From the NCBI RefSeq assembly GCF_014230305.1, contig NZ_JACLAU010000010.1, forward strand, positions 41,324-105,323: DNA of 64,000 nt. The letters run 5' to 3'. Below, piece after piece: positions 18,004 through 27,894 of this stretch. Position 1 is the first letter of the stretch. Every line of letters begins with the position of its first letter. Source of the DNA: Novosphingobium aerophilum (GTDB lineage: Bacteria > Pseudomonadota > Alphaproteobacteria > Sphingomonadales > Sphingomonadaceae). Both the position numbers and the translations under genes were made by a program. The notes beneath the pieces were generated by a model. The model did not search any database and was not told the DNA's origin. It saw nothing but the letters and a program-made list of their open reading frames with translations.

Positions 18004-20970
18004 ATGACTGAACCGCGCAAGCTCGCGTTCGCACGGCTTATGATGGGAGCATCAATCGCCGCGCTCAGCCTTGGCAGCGGCAGTGTCGCGGCCCAGGAGG
18101 CTGTTGCTCCGGCTACAGCGGCTGACCCTGAAGATGCGATCGTGGTGACCGGCATCCGCGCGAGCCTCCGCCAGGCGATCGACCTCAAGCGCGAAACGGT
18201 TGGTGTGCTCGATTCGATCAGCGCCGAGGACATCGGCAAGTTCCCCGACACCAACCTGGCGGAATCGCTGCAGCGCATTACCGGCGTGTCGATCGATCGC
18301 AACAACGGTGAAGGTTCAACCGTCACGGTCCGCGGCTTCGGGCCCGACTTCAACCTTGTCCTGCTCAATGGCCGTCAGATGCCCGCCTCCAGCCTGGGCG
18401 GCAGCAGCGGCGCGCCGGCATCGCGCAGCTTCGATTTCGCCAACCTCGCTTCGGAAGGCATTGCCGGGGTGGAGGTCTACAAGTCCGGGCGCGCCACCCT
18501 GGCGACGGGTGGCATCGGCTCGGTGCTCAACATCAAGACCGCCCGGCCGCTCGACCGTCCGGGATTCAAGGGTAGCATCGGGATCAAGGGGCTCTATGAC
18601 ACGTCGCGGTTCGAGGGCAGCAAGGTGGCTCCCGAAATCTCGGGAATCATCAGCGACACCTTCGCCGACAACCGCATCGGCATCCTGATCAGCGGTTCAT
18701 ACCAGGATCGCAAGGCCAGCCAGGCCCAGTTCAACGCCGGTTGGCGCGAGGGTTACCTGGGCAATGAAAACAACTGGGGTTCGCTCCCGGTCGACGCGAA
18801 CGACTGGCGCGGCAACTTCGCCCAGACCCAGAACCGTCCGGGCCCGAACACCGTTTACCAGGTCACCCAGAACGCCGGCTACGATTTCACCACCTTCGAT
18901 CGCAAGCGCATCAACGGGCAACTGGTGTTACAGGTCCGGCCGACCGACACGCTGGAAGCGACGATCGACTACACCCTGTCGCAGAACACCATCGACGCGC
19001 GCACAAACAGCATCGGCGTCTGGTTCAACCACAACAACACCTCCAGCAGCTGGACCAATGGTCCGGCGGCCGGTCCCAACTTCTATGCCGAAGCCTTCGG
19101 CGCGGGCGAGGGGAAGGACCTGGCGATCACAGGTGCGGTCGCGGCCAACCGCTCGATCAACCGGTCGCTCGGCGGCAACCTCAAGTGGGATGGCCCGGGC
19201 GGCCTGCGCCTGGTGCTGGACGCGCACCATTCCACGGCCGAAAGCAAGCCGACCCTGCCCTATGGTAGCGGCATCGCGGTGGGCAGCGCGATCTTCGGCG
19301 TGAAGAGCCAGAAGGTCGATTTCACGACGCCCATGCCGGTCATCTCGGTCAGCATGTATCCGGGATCGGAAATCACCGCCGCCAACATCCGTCCGGCGGG
19401 CAATGCCTTCCGCAACGCCTACATGCGTGACGAGATCAACGAGGTTTCGCTGCGCGGCGGCTATGACTTCGATGCCTCGTTCATCGACAGTCTCGACTTC
19501 GGCGTGACCATGACCGACAACCGGGTCCGCTCGGCCTTCGGCGTGATCCAGAACGACACCTGGGGCGGGACCCTGACCGCGGCGCAGACGCCCGACAGCC
19601 TCTACACCCAGACCGACCTGCCCAACGACCTGGCCGGGATGAACGGATCGAACGGCACCGGGATCATCCCCAGCTACTTCAAGATCGATACGACCGGGCT
19701 GATCACCCTGCTGGACAAGCAGATCGGAATCTGCAGCGCCTCGCAGGCTCCCGGAACCTGCCTGGCCAAGTTCACCGCGGACCGCACGGTCCACGAGCGG
19801 ACCTGGGCACCCTATCTGCAAAGCACGCACACGTTTGACCTGGGTGGAACCAAGGGCCACCTGCGGCTGGGCCTGCGCTATGAGAAAACCAAGGTCGACT
19901 CCTCGGCCCTGGTCCCCATTCCAAACCGCACGGTCTGGACTGGTGGCAACGAGACGGCGATCATCTACGGGGCAAATTCGGCCTTCGCCACGCTCAAGGG
20001 TCAGTACGAGAACTGGCTGCCGGCAGTGGACTTCGATCTGGCGCCGTTCAGCAATGTGAAGCTGCGGGCGTCCTACAGCCACACGATCACCCGGCCCGAT
20101 TACGGCAGCATGCAGGGCGGCACCACGCTGGATTCGCCGATCCGCATCGGCGGCAGCACCGGCGCCAGCGGCAACCCTGGCCTGGTGCCCTACAAGTCGA
20201 AGAACATCGATCTGTCGGCCGAGTGGTACTACAGCCGCGACAGCTACATCTCGGTCGGTTTCTTCCGCAAGAACGTGCGCAACTTCATCAGCCAGACCCA
20301 GGTCAATACACCTGCGTTCGGTCTGACGAACGCCGCCGCCGGTCCTCGGGCGGCGGAAGCTCGCGCGGCGCTTGGGGCCAACGCCACGGCGGCCCAGATC
20401 GTGGCCTACATCGCGGCAAGGTATCCCTCCAGCTTCGATGCGGCAACCAACGGGATCATCGGCCAGTCGACCGATCCGCTCGTCAACTTCATCATCACCC
20501 AGCCCACCAACAGCAACCAGCAGGCCAACCTGTGGGGCTGGGAGTTCGCGCTGCAGCACCGGCTGTGGGACACGGGCTTCGGCACGATCCTGAACTACAC
20601 GGTGGTCAAGAGCGACACCAAGTTCGACAACACGCAGCGCTACACCGTATCGCAGTTCGCGGTGAACGGGGCGAGCGACAGTGCCAATGCGGTGCTCTAC
20701 TATGACAAGAACGGGCTGCAGGGCCGTATTGCCTACAACTGGCGCGCTGGGTTCCTCTCGGGCTACGGCTTCGATCCCTACTACGTGGAATCCTACGGCC
20801 AGTTCGATGTCAGCGCGAGCTACGAGGTGCGCAAAGGCATCACGGTCTTCGCCGAGGGCATCAACATCACCAATGCCGACCGACGCGGGCACATGCGCAA
20901 CGATCAGACCGTATTCTTCGCGGCCCCTGGTTATGCGCGCTACGCCGCCGGTGTCCGCTACACCTTCTGA
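18004..20970 (+). CDS. TonB-dependent outer-membrane receptor, probably for oligosaccharide
   Basis: A 988-aa outer-membrane transporter. A signal peptide ends near residue 30 (SVAAQEA). A TonB box is seen at EDAIVVTG (about 43-50), followed by the plug domain (ESLQRITGVSIDRN, VRGFGPDFNLVLLNGRQ). The remainder is a 22-strand-type barrel ending in aromatic ...AAGVRYTF with the C-terminal Phe needed for barrel assembly. It resembles the Caulobacter/sphingomonad TonB receptors used for carbohydrates. It is the first gene of the glucan locus and lies directly behind the paired LacI operators; a terminator follows it. Substrate (laminarin-type oligosaccharide) is inferred from the downstream GH16 and GH3 genes. 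Confidence 0.93.
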   Translation: MTEPRKLAFARLMMGASIAALSLGSGSVAAQEAVAPATAADPEDAIVVTGIRASLRQAIDLKRETVGVLDSISAEDIGKFPDTNLAESLQRITGVSIDRNNGEGSTVTVRGFGPDFNLVLLNGRQMPASSLGGSSGAPASRSFDFANLASEGIAGVEVYKSGRATLATGGIGSVLNIKTARPLDRPGFKGSIGIKGLYDTSRFEGSKVAPEISGIISDTFADNRIGILISGSYQDRKASQAQFNAGWREGYLGNENNWGSLPVDANDWRGNFAQTQNRPGPNTVYQVTQNAGYDFTTFDRKRINGQLVLQVRPTDTLEATIDYTLSQNTIDARTNSIGVWFNHNNTSSSWTNGPAAGPNFYAEAFGAGEGKDLAITGAVAANRSINRSLGGNLKWDGPGGLRLVLDAHHSTAESKPTLPYGSGIAVGSAIFGVKSQKVDFTTPMPVISVSMYPGSEITAANIRPAGNAFRNAYMRDEINEVSLRGGYDFDASFIDSLDFGVTMTDNRVRSAFGVIQNDTWGGTLTAAQTPDSLYTQTDLPNDLAGMNGSNGTGIIPSYFKIDTTGLITLLDKQIGICSASQAPGTCLAKFTADRTVHERTWAPYLQSTHTFDLGGTKGHLRLGLRYEKTKVDSSALVPIPNRTVWTGGNETAIIYGANSAFATLKGQYENWLPAVDFDLAPFSNVKLRASYSHTITRPDYGSMQGGTTLDSPIRIGGSTGASGNPGLVPYKSKNIDLSAEWYYSRDSYISVGFFRKNVRNFISQTQVNTPAFGLTNAAAGPRAAEARAALGANATAAQIVAYIAARYPSSFDAATNGIIGQSTDPLVNFIITQPTNSNQQANLWGWEFALQHRLWDTGFGTILNYTVVKSDTKFDNTQRYTVSQFAVNGASDSANAVLYYDKNGLQGRIAYNWRAGFLSGYGFDPYYVESYGQFDVSASYEVRKGITVFAEGINITNADRRGHMRNDQTVFFAAPGYARYAAGVRYTF

Positions 20971-21008
20971 CCGGGGGGTGACGCGACGGTCCGGTTCTTT
21001 CCCGGAAG

Positions 21009-21039
21009 GAGCCGCGCCCGGCCGGGCGCGGCTCTTTTT
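21009..21039 (+). terminator. Rho-independent terminator between receptor and modifying-enzyme genes
   Basis: An 11-bp perfect stem, GAGCCGCGCCC with GGGCGCGGCTC and a GGCC loop, followed by five T residues. It lies 38 bp after the receptor stop and 42 bp before the next gene, so it probably lowers expression of the downstream operon relative to the receptor. Confidence 0.85.
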
Positions 21040-21080
21040 CCTGCTTGCTTGATCCGGCAGTCGGCTATGGTCCGGGCATC

Positions 21081-22631
21081 ATGAACGGTGCGGTGCAACA
21101 GGTCGTGATTGTCGGCGGCGGGACTGCCGGCTGGCTATCCGCCTGCCTGATCGCCGCGCGCCTGCCCACCCTTACCGTAACGCTGGTCGAAGCGGCCGAT
21201 ATTCCCACTATCGGGGTGGGCGAGGGGACCTGGCCAACCATGCGCCAGACGCTGGCCATGATCGGGATTCCCGAGCCAGAATTCCTGCGCGAATGCGATG
21301 CGGCGTTCAAACAGGGGTCGCGGTTCGATGGCTGGGTCGATGGGTCTGCGGGCGACAGCTATCTCCACCCCTTCACCGCGCCCCCGCCGGGTGACATGCG
21401 GGATCTGCTCGCCGCCTGGCAGGCGAATGGACCCCGGCAGCCGTTCGCCGCCGCTATGACGGCCCAGCACGCGGTCTGCGCGGCCAACCTGGCGCCGCGA
21501 CAACGCGCCATGCCCGACTATGGCGGGGCGCTGAACTACGGTTACCACCTCGATGCCGCGAAGTTCGCAGCGCTGCTGGCGCGCCACGCCACGGGGCGGC
21601 TGGGCGTGCGTCACGTCGAAGCGCGGGTGACCGGGGTCGTCGCGGACGACCGCGGCGGCATCGCGGCGCTGGAGCTGCACAACCGCGCTGCGCTTCCGGG
21701 CGACCTGTTCCTCGACTGTTCGGGCCAGGCTGCGATCCTGATCGATGGCCATTGTCGCTCGCGCTGGGTCGATCGCAGTGGCGAATCGCTCAACGATCGG
21801 GCGCTGGCGGCCCAGGTACCTGTCGCGCCGGATTCGCCGATCGCTGCGCAAACGATCGGCACCGCGCACGAGGCGGGTTGGTTATGGGACATCGGGCTAC
21901 CCGGACGGCGCGGGATCGGTTGCGTCTACAGTTCGCGCTTTCTGTCGGACGATCGGGCCGATGCGATTCTGCGCGATTACGTGGGGCAAAGGGTGCCGGG
22001 GGCCGATCCCGCCAGCCTCTCGCCTCGCCGGCTGACTTTCGCGACGGGCCACCGCGAGCATTTCTGGTCGGGCAATTGCCTGGCCGTGGGTTTGTCGGCC
22101 GGGTTCATCGAACCGCTCGAGGCCTCGGCGATCGTCATGATCGAGTTGTCGCTGAAGGCGCTCGCCGAGAATTTCCCGCGGAGCCGTGACAGTCTGCCGA
22201 TCCACGCGGACCGGTTCAATGCGCTGTTCCGCTACCGCTGGGACCGCATCGTCGAATTCCTCAAGCTGCATTATCTGCTCAGCCGTCGGCCCGAACCCTA
22301 CTGGCAGGCCCAGCGTGCGGCCGGGTCCATTCCTCCGCGTCTGGCCGAATGTCTGGCCCTATGGCGCGAACAGCCGCCCTCGACCTGGGATTTCCCCCAG
22401 ATCGACGAGCTGTTCCCGGCGGCCAGCCATCAGTATGTGCTGTATGGCATGGGATTTCCCGTGCCGGTTCCCGCGGTTGGTTCCGCCGCCGCCGGAGCTG
22501 CTGCCCTGCGGGATGTCGCCGGCCGCGCGCGCGCGCTCAGCGCGGCTCTCCCCGATACCCGCGGGTATCTCGACGCGTTGGCCGCTGCCGCGCCGACCCG
22601 TTTCCCGCAACACGAGTCCATCCCGTCATGA
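21081..22631 (+). CDS. Tryptophan-halogenase-family flavoprotein, divergent copy
   Basis: A 516-aa FAD-dependent protein of the Trp_halogenase family. The FAD loop is [11 protein letters not shown] (residues 8-18). The catalytic-type lysine is K77 in DAAFKQGS, matching the PrnA K79 region. The hallmark WxWxIP motif is altered to WLWDIG (W267, W269, G272), and the usual ESTSI segment reads EASAI, so halogenating ability is doubtful. I start it at the ATG at 21081; an in-frame TTG at 21045 is too close to the terminator. It overlaps the next gene by ATGA. Homologues beside TonB receptors are common in sphingomonads, Caulobacter and Xanthomonas; their natural substrates are mostly unknown. Confidence 0.87.
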   Translation: MNGAVQQVVIVGGGTAGWLSACLIAARLPTLTVTLVEAADIPTIGVGEGTWPTMRQTLAMIGIPEPEFLRECDAAFKQGSRFDGWVDGSAGDSYLHPFTAPPPGDMRDLLAAWQANGPRQPFAAAMTAQHAVCAANLAPRQRAMPDYGGALNYGYHLDAAKFAALLARHATGRLGVRHVEARVTGVVADDRGGIAALELHNRAALPGDLFLDCSGQAAILIDGHCRSRWVDRSGESLNDRALAAQVPVAPDSPIAAQTIGTAHEAGWLWDIGLPGRRGIGCVYSSRFLSDDRADAILRDYVGQRVPGADPASLSPRRLTFATGHREHFWSGNCLAVGLSAGFIEPLEASAIVMIELSLKALAENFPRSRDSLPIHADRFNALFRYRWDRIVEFLKLHYLLSRRPEPYWQAQRAAGSIPPRLAECLALWREQPPSTWDFPQIDELFPAASHQYVLYGMGFPVPVPAVGSAAAGAAALRDVAGRARALSAALPDTRGYLDALAAAAPTRFPQHESIPS

Positions 22632-23347
22632 GCCAGCACCAGATCCTCAACCCGGTCGACCATGGAACCCTGCGGGTCCACACCGGGCCCGGCGCGCAGT
22701 ACGGCGATGACACGATGGCCTGCCTGACCGTTCCCGCGGAGTTCCGCCGGGTGCAGGCCCATTTCCCGATCGTTTTCCGGCGCGACCTGGCAACTGGCCA
22801 GTTCTCTGCCCTGGCCCTGTTCGGCTTCGAGCCGGGCGAGAACCTGTTCCTCGAGGGTGAGCACTGGGACGCCCCCTACCGCCCGCTCGCCATGTCGATC
22901 CAGCCCTTCCTGGTTGGCCGACCGGGGCCTGGCGGGGGTGAAGGGCAGGTCCACATCGACATGGGCCACGCGCGCGTGGCCACTGGCGGCGAGGGCACCC
23001 GCCTGTTCGACGATGAAGGGCGCCCGACTCCCCACGTCGAGGCGATTGCCGAGATGCTGGGCGATCTTGACCATGCCCATCGCGAAGGGGTGAGCTTCTT
23101 CGCTGCCCTTGAGAGGCACGACCTGCTTGAGCCTTTCTCGCTCGAGGTCGCGCTGGACGATGGCTCGCAGCACAGTCTGGTCGGCTTCCACACGATCGAC
23201 GAGGTCCGCCTCGCCGCCCTGGCCGGCCCCGCGCTGCAGGAGCTCCACGCCACCGGCGATCTGCTTCGCATTCATCTGGCGATGGCCTCGCTGTCGCAGT
23301 TCGCGGGCCTTGTTGCCCGTCGGAACGCCCGGATCCGTGCGCGCTGA
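22628..23347 (+). CDS. SapC-family protein
   Basis: A 239-aa soluble protein of the SapC family (PF07277). Recognisable features are [26 protein letters not shown] near the N-terminus, the conserved FPIVFRRD, the [12 protein letters not shown] segment, and the C-terminal region [13 protein letters not shown]. No signal peptide or membrane helix is evident. Function is not established in this family; the name comes from a surface-array gene. It recurs next to halogenase-like genes and TonB receptors. Here it starts on the ATGA overlap with the first halogenase-like gene and its end overlaps the oxygenase gene by 11 bp. Confidence 0.88.
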   Translation: MSQHQILNPVDHGTLRVHTGPGAQYGDDTMACLTVPAEFRRVQAHFPIVFRRDLATGQFSALALFGFEPGENLFLEGEHWDAPYRPLAMSIQPFLVGRPGPGGGEGQVHIDMGHARVATGGEGTRLFDDEGRPTPHVEAIAEMLGDLDHAHREGVSFFAALERHDLLEPFSLEVALDDGSQHSLVGFHTIDEVRLAALAGPALQELHATGDLLRIHLAMASLSQFAGLVARRNARIRAR

Positions 23348-24371
23348 GGTGGCACCACCGGCGCTCGCCGACCTGCCGCGCGTGGTGGAGCGCCCGGCAG
23401 TGGCGGGTGCCGCACTCGACCGGCTGCTTCGCGGGGCGGATGCGCCCTTCCTGATGCGCGGGCTGGTGGCGGACTGGCCGCTGGTCCAGGCCGCGCGCCG
23501 CTCCGACCACGAGGTGCGGCGTTACCTGGTCGAGCGGGCGCACGAGGTCCCCTTCGCAGTCTCGATCGGCGGGCCGGGGCACGACGGGCGGCTGTTCTAC
23601 GACGATGCGATGGACATGAACTTCCGCATGGCCCGGGGGCGCCTGGCCGATATCTTCGCCGGGATCGACGCCAATGCGGGGCGGGCCGATCCGCCGACGA
23701 TCTATCTCGCCTCGATCGACGTACCGACCCATTTCCGGGACGTTGACCGCGAGAACCGGATCGATCTGGGCTCTCGCGAACCTCTGGTCAGCCTGTGGAT
23801 CGGCACGCCCACCCGGATTGCCGCGCACAACGACTTTCCCGACAACCTGGCCTGTTGCGTCGCCGGCCGCCGCCGCTTCACCCTCTTCCCGCCCGATCAG
23901 TACGCCAATCTCTATCTCGGCCCGATCGACAACACCCCGGCGGGACGGGCGGTCAGCATGGTCGATTTCCATGCCCCGGATTTCGCGGCCCATCCCCGCT
24001 TTGCCGATGCCCTCGCCACGGCACAGGTCGCTGAACTCGAACCGGGGGATGTGCTGTTCGTGCCCTCGATGTGGTGGCACCATGTCGAGGGGCTGGCCCC
24101 GTTCAACATCCTGCTCAACTACTGGTGGCGCGATACCCCGCGCTATCTTGGTCAGCCGCAGGACGCGCTGAACCATGCCATACTCGCCATCCGTGACCTG
24201 CCGCCGCGTGAACGGATGCTGTGGCGCCAGTTGTTCGATCATTACGTGTTCGATCACGGCCCCGCCGTCACCGACCATATTCCCGCCGGCGGACGCGGCG
24301 TGCTCGACCCGCTGACGGCCGAGACCGCCGGACGCCTTCGATCCTTCCTGCTCAGGACCCTCAGCCGATGA
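23337..24371 (+). CDS. JmjC/cupin_8-type Fe(II)/2-oxoglutarate oxygenase
   Basis: A 344-aa protein of the cupin-like (PF13621) family related to FIH and JmjC hydroxylases. The metal triad is visible as H164-x-D166 in AAHNDFPDN and a distal histidine, H248 or H249, in VPSMWWHHVEGL. The segment AGRRRFTLFPPDQYANLYLGP is typical of this group. I use the GTG at 23337, overlapping sapC; GTG 23349 is an alternative. Known relatives hydroxylate protein side chains, so a protein substrate is plausible here, but not shown. It ends in an ATGA overlap with the second halogenase-like gene. Confidence 0.88.
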   Translation: MRAEVAPPALADLPRVVERPAVAGAALDRLLRGADAPFLMRGLVADWPLVQAARRSDHEVRRYLVERAHEVPFAVSIGGPGHDGRLFYDDAMDMNFRMARGRLADIFAGIDANAGRADPPTIYLASIDVPTHFRDVDRENRIDLGSREPLVSLWIGTPTRIAAHNDFPDNLACCVAGRRRFTLFPPDQYANLYLGPIDNTPAGRAVSMVDFHAPDFAAHPRFADALATAQVAELEPGDVLFVPSMWWHHVEGLAPFNILLNYWWRDTPRYLGQPQDALNHAILAIRDLPPRERMLWRQLFDHYVFDHGPAVTDHIPAGGRGVLDPLTAETAGRLRSFLLRTLSR

Positions 24372-25870
24372 CCCAGACCTATTCCAGGCGCCGGATCGTG
24401 ATCGCCGGTGGCGGCACCGCCGGCTGGATGACCGCCGCAGCGCTCGCCCGCACGCTGGGCGGGGCGATCGAGCTGACCCTGGTCGAATCCGATGCGATCG
24501 GCACCATCGGAGTGGGCGAGAGCACGATCCCGCCGCTGGTCAATTACAACCGCCTGCTCGGGATCGGCGAGGCCGAGTTCATGCGCGCGACCCAGGCGAC
24601 CTTCAAGCTGGGGATCGAGTTCGAGAACTGGAAGGTCGATGGGGAAAGCTATTTCCATTCGTTCGGCCTGACCGGGCGCGATCACTGGACCGCCGGGTTC
24701 CAGCACTTCTGGCTGCATGGCCTGACCAAAGGGCACGACTGGAGCTTCGACGACTACTGCCTTGAGCTCAAGGCAGCCCACGCCGGCCGTTTCGCGCACC
24801 TGCCCGACAATCGCATGAACTATGCCTACCAGCTCGATTCCTCGCTCTATGCCGCCTACCTGCGCCGGCTGGCCGAGGCCGATGGCGCCCGCCGGGTCGA
24901 GGGCAAGATTGCCGAGGTCGAGCTGGACGGGCAGACCGGCAACATTGCCGCTCTGCGGCTGGAATCGGGTGAGCGCCTGGCGGGCGACCTGTTCGTCGAT
25001 TGCACGGGCTTCCGCGCCCTGCTCATCGAGGGTGCGCTCCATGCCGGCTACGATGACTGGTCGCATTACCTGCCCTGCGATTCCGCCATCGCCGTGCAGA
25101 CCGAGAGCGTCCGCCCGCCGGTGCCCTATACCCGCGCCATCGCCCATGACGCGGGCTGGCAGTGGCGCATTCCGCTGCAGCATCGCCAAGGCAATGGCAT
25201 CGTCTATTGCAGCCGCTACCTTGACCGCGACGCCGCGCTGGAGCGGCTGCTCGGCACGATCGAGGGCCAGCGGCTGACCGAGCCCAACTTCATCCGGTTC
25301 GTCACCGGAGCGCGGCGTCAGCAGTGGTATCGCAACTGCATTGCGGTGGGCCTGTCCGGCGGGTTCATGGAACCGCTGGAATCGACCAGCATCCACCTGA
25401 TCCAGCGCGCCATCCTCCGCCTGATCCGGATGATGCCGATGAGTGAGGTCAGCCCTCGCGACGTGGCCGAGTTCAACGAGCAGCAGCTCACCGACATGGT
25501 CCAGATCCGCGATTTCCTGGTCCTGCATTACAAGGCCACCGAACGCCGTGACAGCCCGTTCTGGCGGCAGTGCGCCGGCATGGCGATCCCCGACAGCCTG
25601 TCGCACAAGATCGAGCTGTTCCGCGAGACCGGCCGGGTGTTCCGCAAGAACGAGGAGTTGTTTGCCGAGAACAGCTGGGTCCAGGTCATGCTGGGGCAGG
25701 GGATCATGCCCCGGGCCTACCATCCGGTGGCCACCAAGCTCAGCGACGCGGAACTTGACCATTTGCTCCACGGGCTGCGCGAAAGTGTCGAGCGGACCGT
25801 GGCCAGCCTGCCGCGGCACCACGAATATGTCGCCCAGTACTGCGGGGCGCGGGATGCTGTTGCGGCATGA
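24368..25870 (+). CDS. Tryptophan-halogenase-family flavoprotein, canonical motifs
   Basis: A 500-aa flavin-dependent halogenase-like enzyme with the full set of motifs: FAD loop IVIAGGGTAGW (10-20), catalytic lysine K80 in ATFKLGIEF, WQWRIP at residues 264-269 that matches WxWxIP exactly, and GFMEPLESTSIHLIQ carrying the conserved glutamate. A reductase partner supplying FADH2 is not in the locus, so a housekeeping flavin reductase would be needed. It is clearly not a recent duplicate of the first copy. ATGA overlaps on both sides make it part of one polycistronic message. Related enzymes have been shown to halogenate indoles in vitro, but the natural target next to TonB receptors is unclear. 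Confidence 0.9.
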   Translation: MTQTYSRRRIVIAGGGTAGWMTAAALARTLGGAIELTLVESDAIGTIGVGESTIPPLVNYNRLLGIGEAEFMRATQATFKLGIEFENWKVDGESYFHSFGLTGRDHWTAGFQHFWLHGLTKGHDWSFDDYCLELKAAHAGRFAHLPDNRMNYAYQLDSSLYAAYLRRLAEADGARRVEGKIAEVELDGQTGNIAALRLESGERLAGDLFVDCTGFRALLIEGALHAGYDDWSHYLPCDSAIAVQTESVRPPVPYTRAIAHDAGWQWRIPLQHRQGNGIVYCSRYLDRDAALERLLGTIEGQRLTEPNFIRFVTGARRQQWYRNCIAVGLSGGFMEPLESTSIHLIQRAILRLIRMMPMSEVSPRDVAEFNEQQLTDMVQIRDFLVLHYKATERRDSPFWRQCAGMAIPDSLSHKIELFRETGRVFRKNEELFAENSWVQVMLGQGIMPRAYHPVATKLSDAELDHLLHGLRESVERTVASLPRHHEYVAQYCGARDAVAA

Positions 25871-26826
25871 GCCCGCAGACTTGGCCGTGGCCCGCACTGG
25901 CGGCCGGCGTGGCGCTGCTGTGCGGCGCGGTGCCGGCACCGGCCGAGACGGCGGACTGGCGGCTGGTCTGGTCCGACGAGTTTGACGGTGAGCGGATCGA
26001 TCCTGCCCATTGGGGGTTCGAGGACGATTGCTGGGGCGGGGGCAACGACGAGCGGCAGTGCTACACCGCCAGTCGTGACAACGCGCGGATCGAGGAGGGC
26101 CACCTGGTGATCACCGCGCGCCGCCAGATCGCCAACGGTCCGGCGCTGCCCCGGCGGCAACGACGGGATGCGGTCGATCCGGCGGCGACGGTAACCCGCG
26201 AATTCACCTCGGCGCGGCTCACCACCCGCGGCAAGGCGGCTTGGTGCTTCGGTCGGATCGAGGTTCGCGCCCGACTGCCCCAGGGGCAGGGGCTGTGGCC
26301 GGCGATCTGGCTCCTCCCGGAGCGCGACGGCTATGGTCCCTGGGCAGCATCGGGCGAGATCGACCTGCTGGAGGCGGTCAACCTGGGCGTGCCCTGTGCC
26401 GATTGCGCCAAGGGGCGCGAAGATCGTATTCTGGGCACGCTCCATTTCGGCAAACCCTGGCCCGGCAATGCCCAGGCCAGCACCACGGTCCATGCGTCCG
26501 AAGTGCTCGACGGGTTCCACACCTTTGCGATCGAATGGGCGGCCGACCGGATCACGTGGCAGATCGACGGCCGCACCTATTCCGAACGTTCGGCCGGCGA
26601 ATGGTGGAGCAGCGGTTCGAATGCGCCCGGTGCGCCCTTCGACCAGCCGTTCCACCTGATCCTCAACCTGGCCGTTGGGGGGCGTCTGGCCGAGGGTCGG
26701 AACCTGGGTGGGGTCGATCCCGCCGGCTTTCCCAAGCGACTCGGAATCGATTGGGTTCGCGTCTGGCAAAAGGGTGATTCACCCGGTAAGCGGGCGGAGG
26801 AACGGGTAAGCGGTAAGGGTCACTAG
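25867..26826 (+). CDS. GH16 endo-1,3-beta-glucanase (laminarinase-like)
   Basis: A 319-aa secreted glycoside hydrolase. The N-terminus has a signal peptide (about 27 residues, ending APAET). The catalytic motif is GEIDLLEAVN with E164, D166 and E169, the ExDxxE form typical of laminarinases. Supporting GH16 segments are LVWSDEFDG, RIEVRARLPQGQGLWPAIWLLP and the C-terminal LILNLAVGGRL. It would cut beta-1,3-glucan outside the inner membrane into oligosaccharides for the TonB receptor and the GH3 enzyme. It follows the second halogenase gene by ATGA overlap and is followed by lacI after 3 bp. Confidence 0.94.
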   Translation: MSPQTWPWPALAAGVALLCGAVPAPAETADWRLVWSDEFDGERIDPAHWGFEDDCWGGGNDERQCYTASRDNARIEEGHLVITARRQIANGPALPRRQRRDAVDPAATVTREFTSARLTTRGKAAWCFGRIEVRARLPQGQGLWPAIWLLPERDGYGPWAASGEIDLLEAVNLGVPCADCAKGREDRILGTLHFGKPWPGNAQASTTVHASEVLDGFHTFAIEWAADRITWQIDGRTYSERSAGEWWSSGSNAPGAPFDQPFHLILNLAVGGRLAEGRNLGGVDPAGFPKRLGIDWVRVWQKGDSPGKRAEERVSGKGH

Positions 26827-26829
26827 TCC

Positions 26830-27894
26830 ATGGCACGACGCCGACAAGCGGTGACGATCAAGCATGTCGCGGCCGATGCGGGCGTTTCCCTGCAAACCGT
26901 CAGCCGGGTGATCAACAACGAGCCCAATGTCAGCCCCGACATGAAGCGTCGGGTTCAGGCGTCGATTGACCGGCTGGGCTACGTACCCTCGATCGCGGCC
27001 CAGCGGATGAGCGGATCGCGCTCCTACCTCATCCTCGCGCTCAACGATCGCGAACGGACCATTGCCGACTGGCAGGCGCGGCAGGGCACCGACTGGGTCG
27101 ACCAGATGCTGCTCGGCGGCATGCTCAAGTGCGCTGAACACGGCTATCGCATGATCTTCGAACTGGTCGACACCCACAGCGATCATGTCGAGCGCGAGCT
27201 GCTCTCGGCCATTGCCGCGCTGCAACCCGACGGGATCATCCTGACTCCGCCGCACTCCGACAATCCGCAGCTCGTCAGGCTTCTGGCGCGCCAGAACATA
27301 CCGTTCGCCCGCATCGGTTCGCAGGAGACCGGCAGCGGCATCCCGCTGTCGATGGATGACGAGGGTTCGGCACGCCGCGCGACAGCCTATCTGATCGACC
27401 ACGGGCATCGCCGCATCGGCTTCATTGCCGGATCTCCGGAATACAACCTCAGCGGCTGGCGGGTGGCGGGCTGGCAGGCGGCGATGGCGGAGGCCGGGCT
27501 GGCCACCGACGGACTGCTCGCTGCGGGCGATTTCACCTATGCCTCGGGCGAGCGCGCCGCGCGCGATCTGTTGACCGCGGCATCGCCGCCGACCGCGATC
27601 ATCGCCAGCAACGACCAGATGGCCCTGGCGACGCTGGAGGTGGCCCGTGGGCTCGGTCTGGATGTGCCCGGTGCGCTGTCGGTGATCAGCTTCGACAACA
27701 CGCCGCTGGTCCACTTCACCCAGCCGCCGCTGACCGCCATCGACCAGCCGATCGCGGCGACCACGTCCAAGGCGGTAGAGCTGATCATCGCCAGTCAGAC
27801 CCAGGCAGGGCTGTCCGCCGCGGTTACGGTGATTACCGGCGACCTCGTCGAACGCGGGTCAGTCGCCGCTTGCCCAGCCGTCCCGGGTGGTTGA
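26830..27894 (+). CDS. LacI-family transcriptional regulator
   Basis: A 354-aa repressor. The N-terminal helix-turn-helix and hinge read VTIKHVAADAGVSLQTVSRVINN, then NVSPDMKRRVQASIDRLGYVPS, a classic LacI start. The rest is a periplasmic-binding-protein-like sensor (AFARIGSQ, DDEGSARRATAYLIDHGHRRIGFI, ASNDQMALATLEVARGLGLDVP). Its position inside the glucan operon and the two GAACGTTC-core operator regions, before the receptor and before the GH3 gene, point to local control by a glucan-derived sugar. It overlaps the MFS gene by 8 bp. Confidence 0.94.
   Translation: MARRRQAVTIKHVAADAGVSLQTVSRVINNEPNVSPDMKRRVQASIDRLGYVPSIAAQRMSGSRSYLILALNDRERTIADWQARQGTDWVDQMLLGGMLKCAEHGYRMIFELVDTHSDHVERELLSAIAALQPDGIILTPPHSDNPQLVRLLARQNIPFARIGSQETGSGIPLSMDDEGSARRATAYLIDHGHRRIGFIAGSPEYNLSGWRVAGWQAAMAEAGLATDGLLAAGDFTYASGERAARDLLTAASPPTAIIASNDQMALATLEVARGLGLDVPGALSVISFDNTPLVHFTQPPLTAIDQPIAATTSKAVELIIASQTQAGLSAAVTVITGDLVERGSVAACPAVPGG

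Noticed and set aside
18928..20892. Minus-strand frame of 654 codons inside the TonB receptor
   Set aside because: Antisense of a full-length receptor with signal peptide, TonB box and terminal Phe.
21081..25870. Secondary-metabolite (halogenated natural product) cluster
   Set aside because: No NRPS, PKS, tryptophan-modifying oxidase or export genes of that kind are present; neighbours are glycan-use genes.
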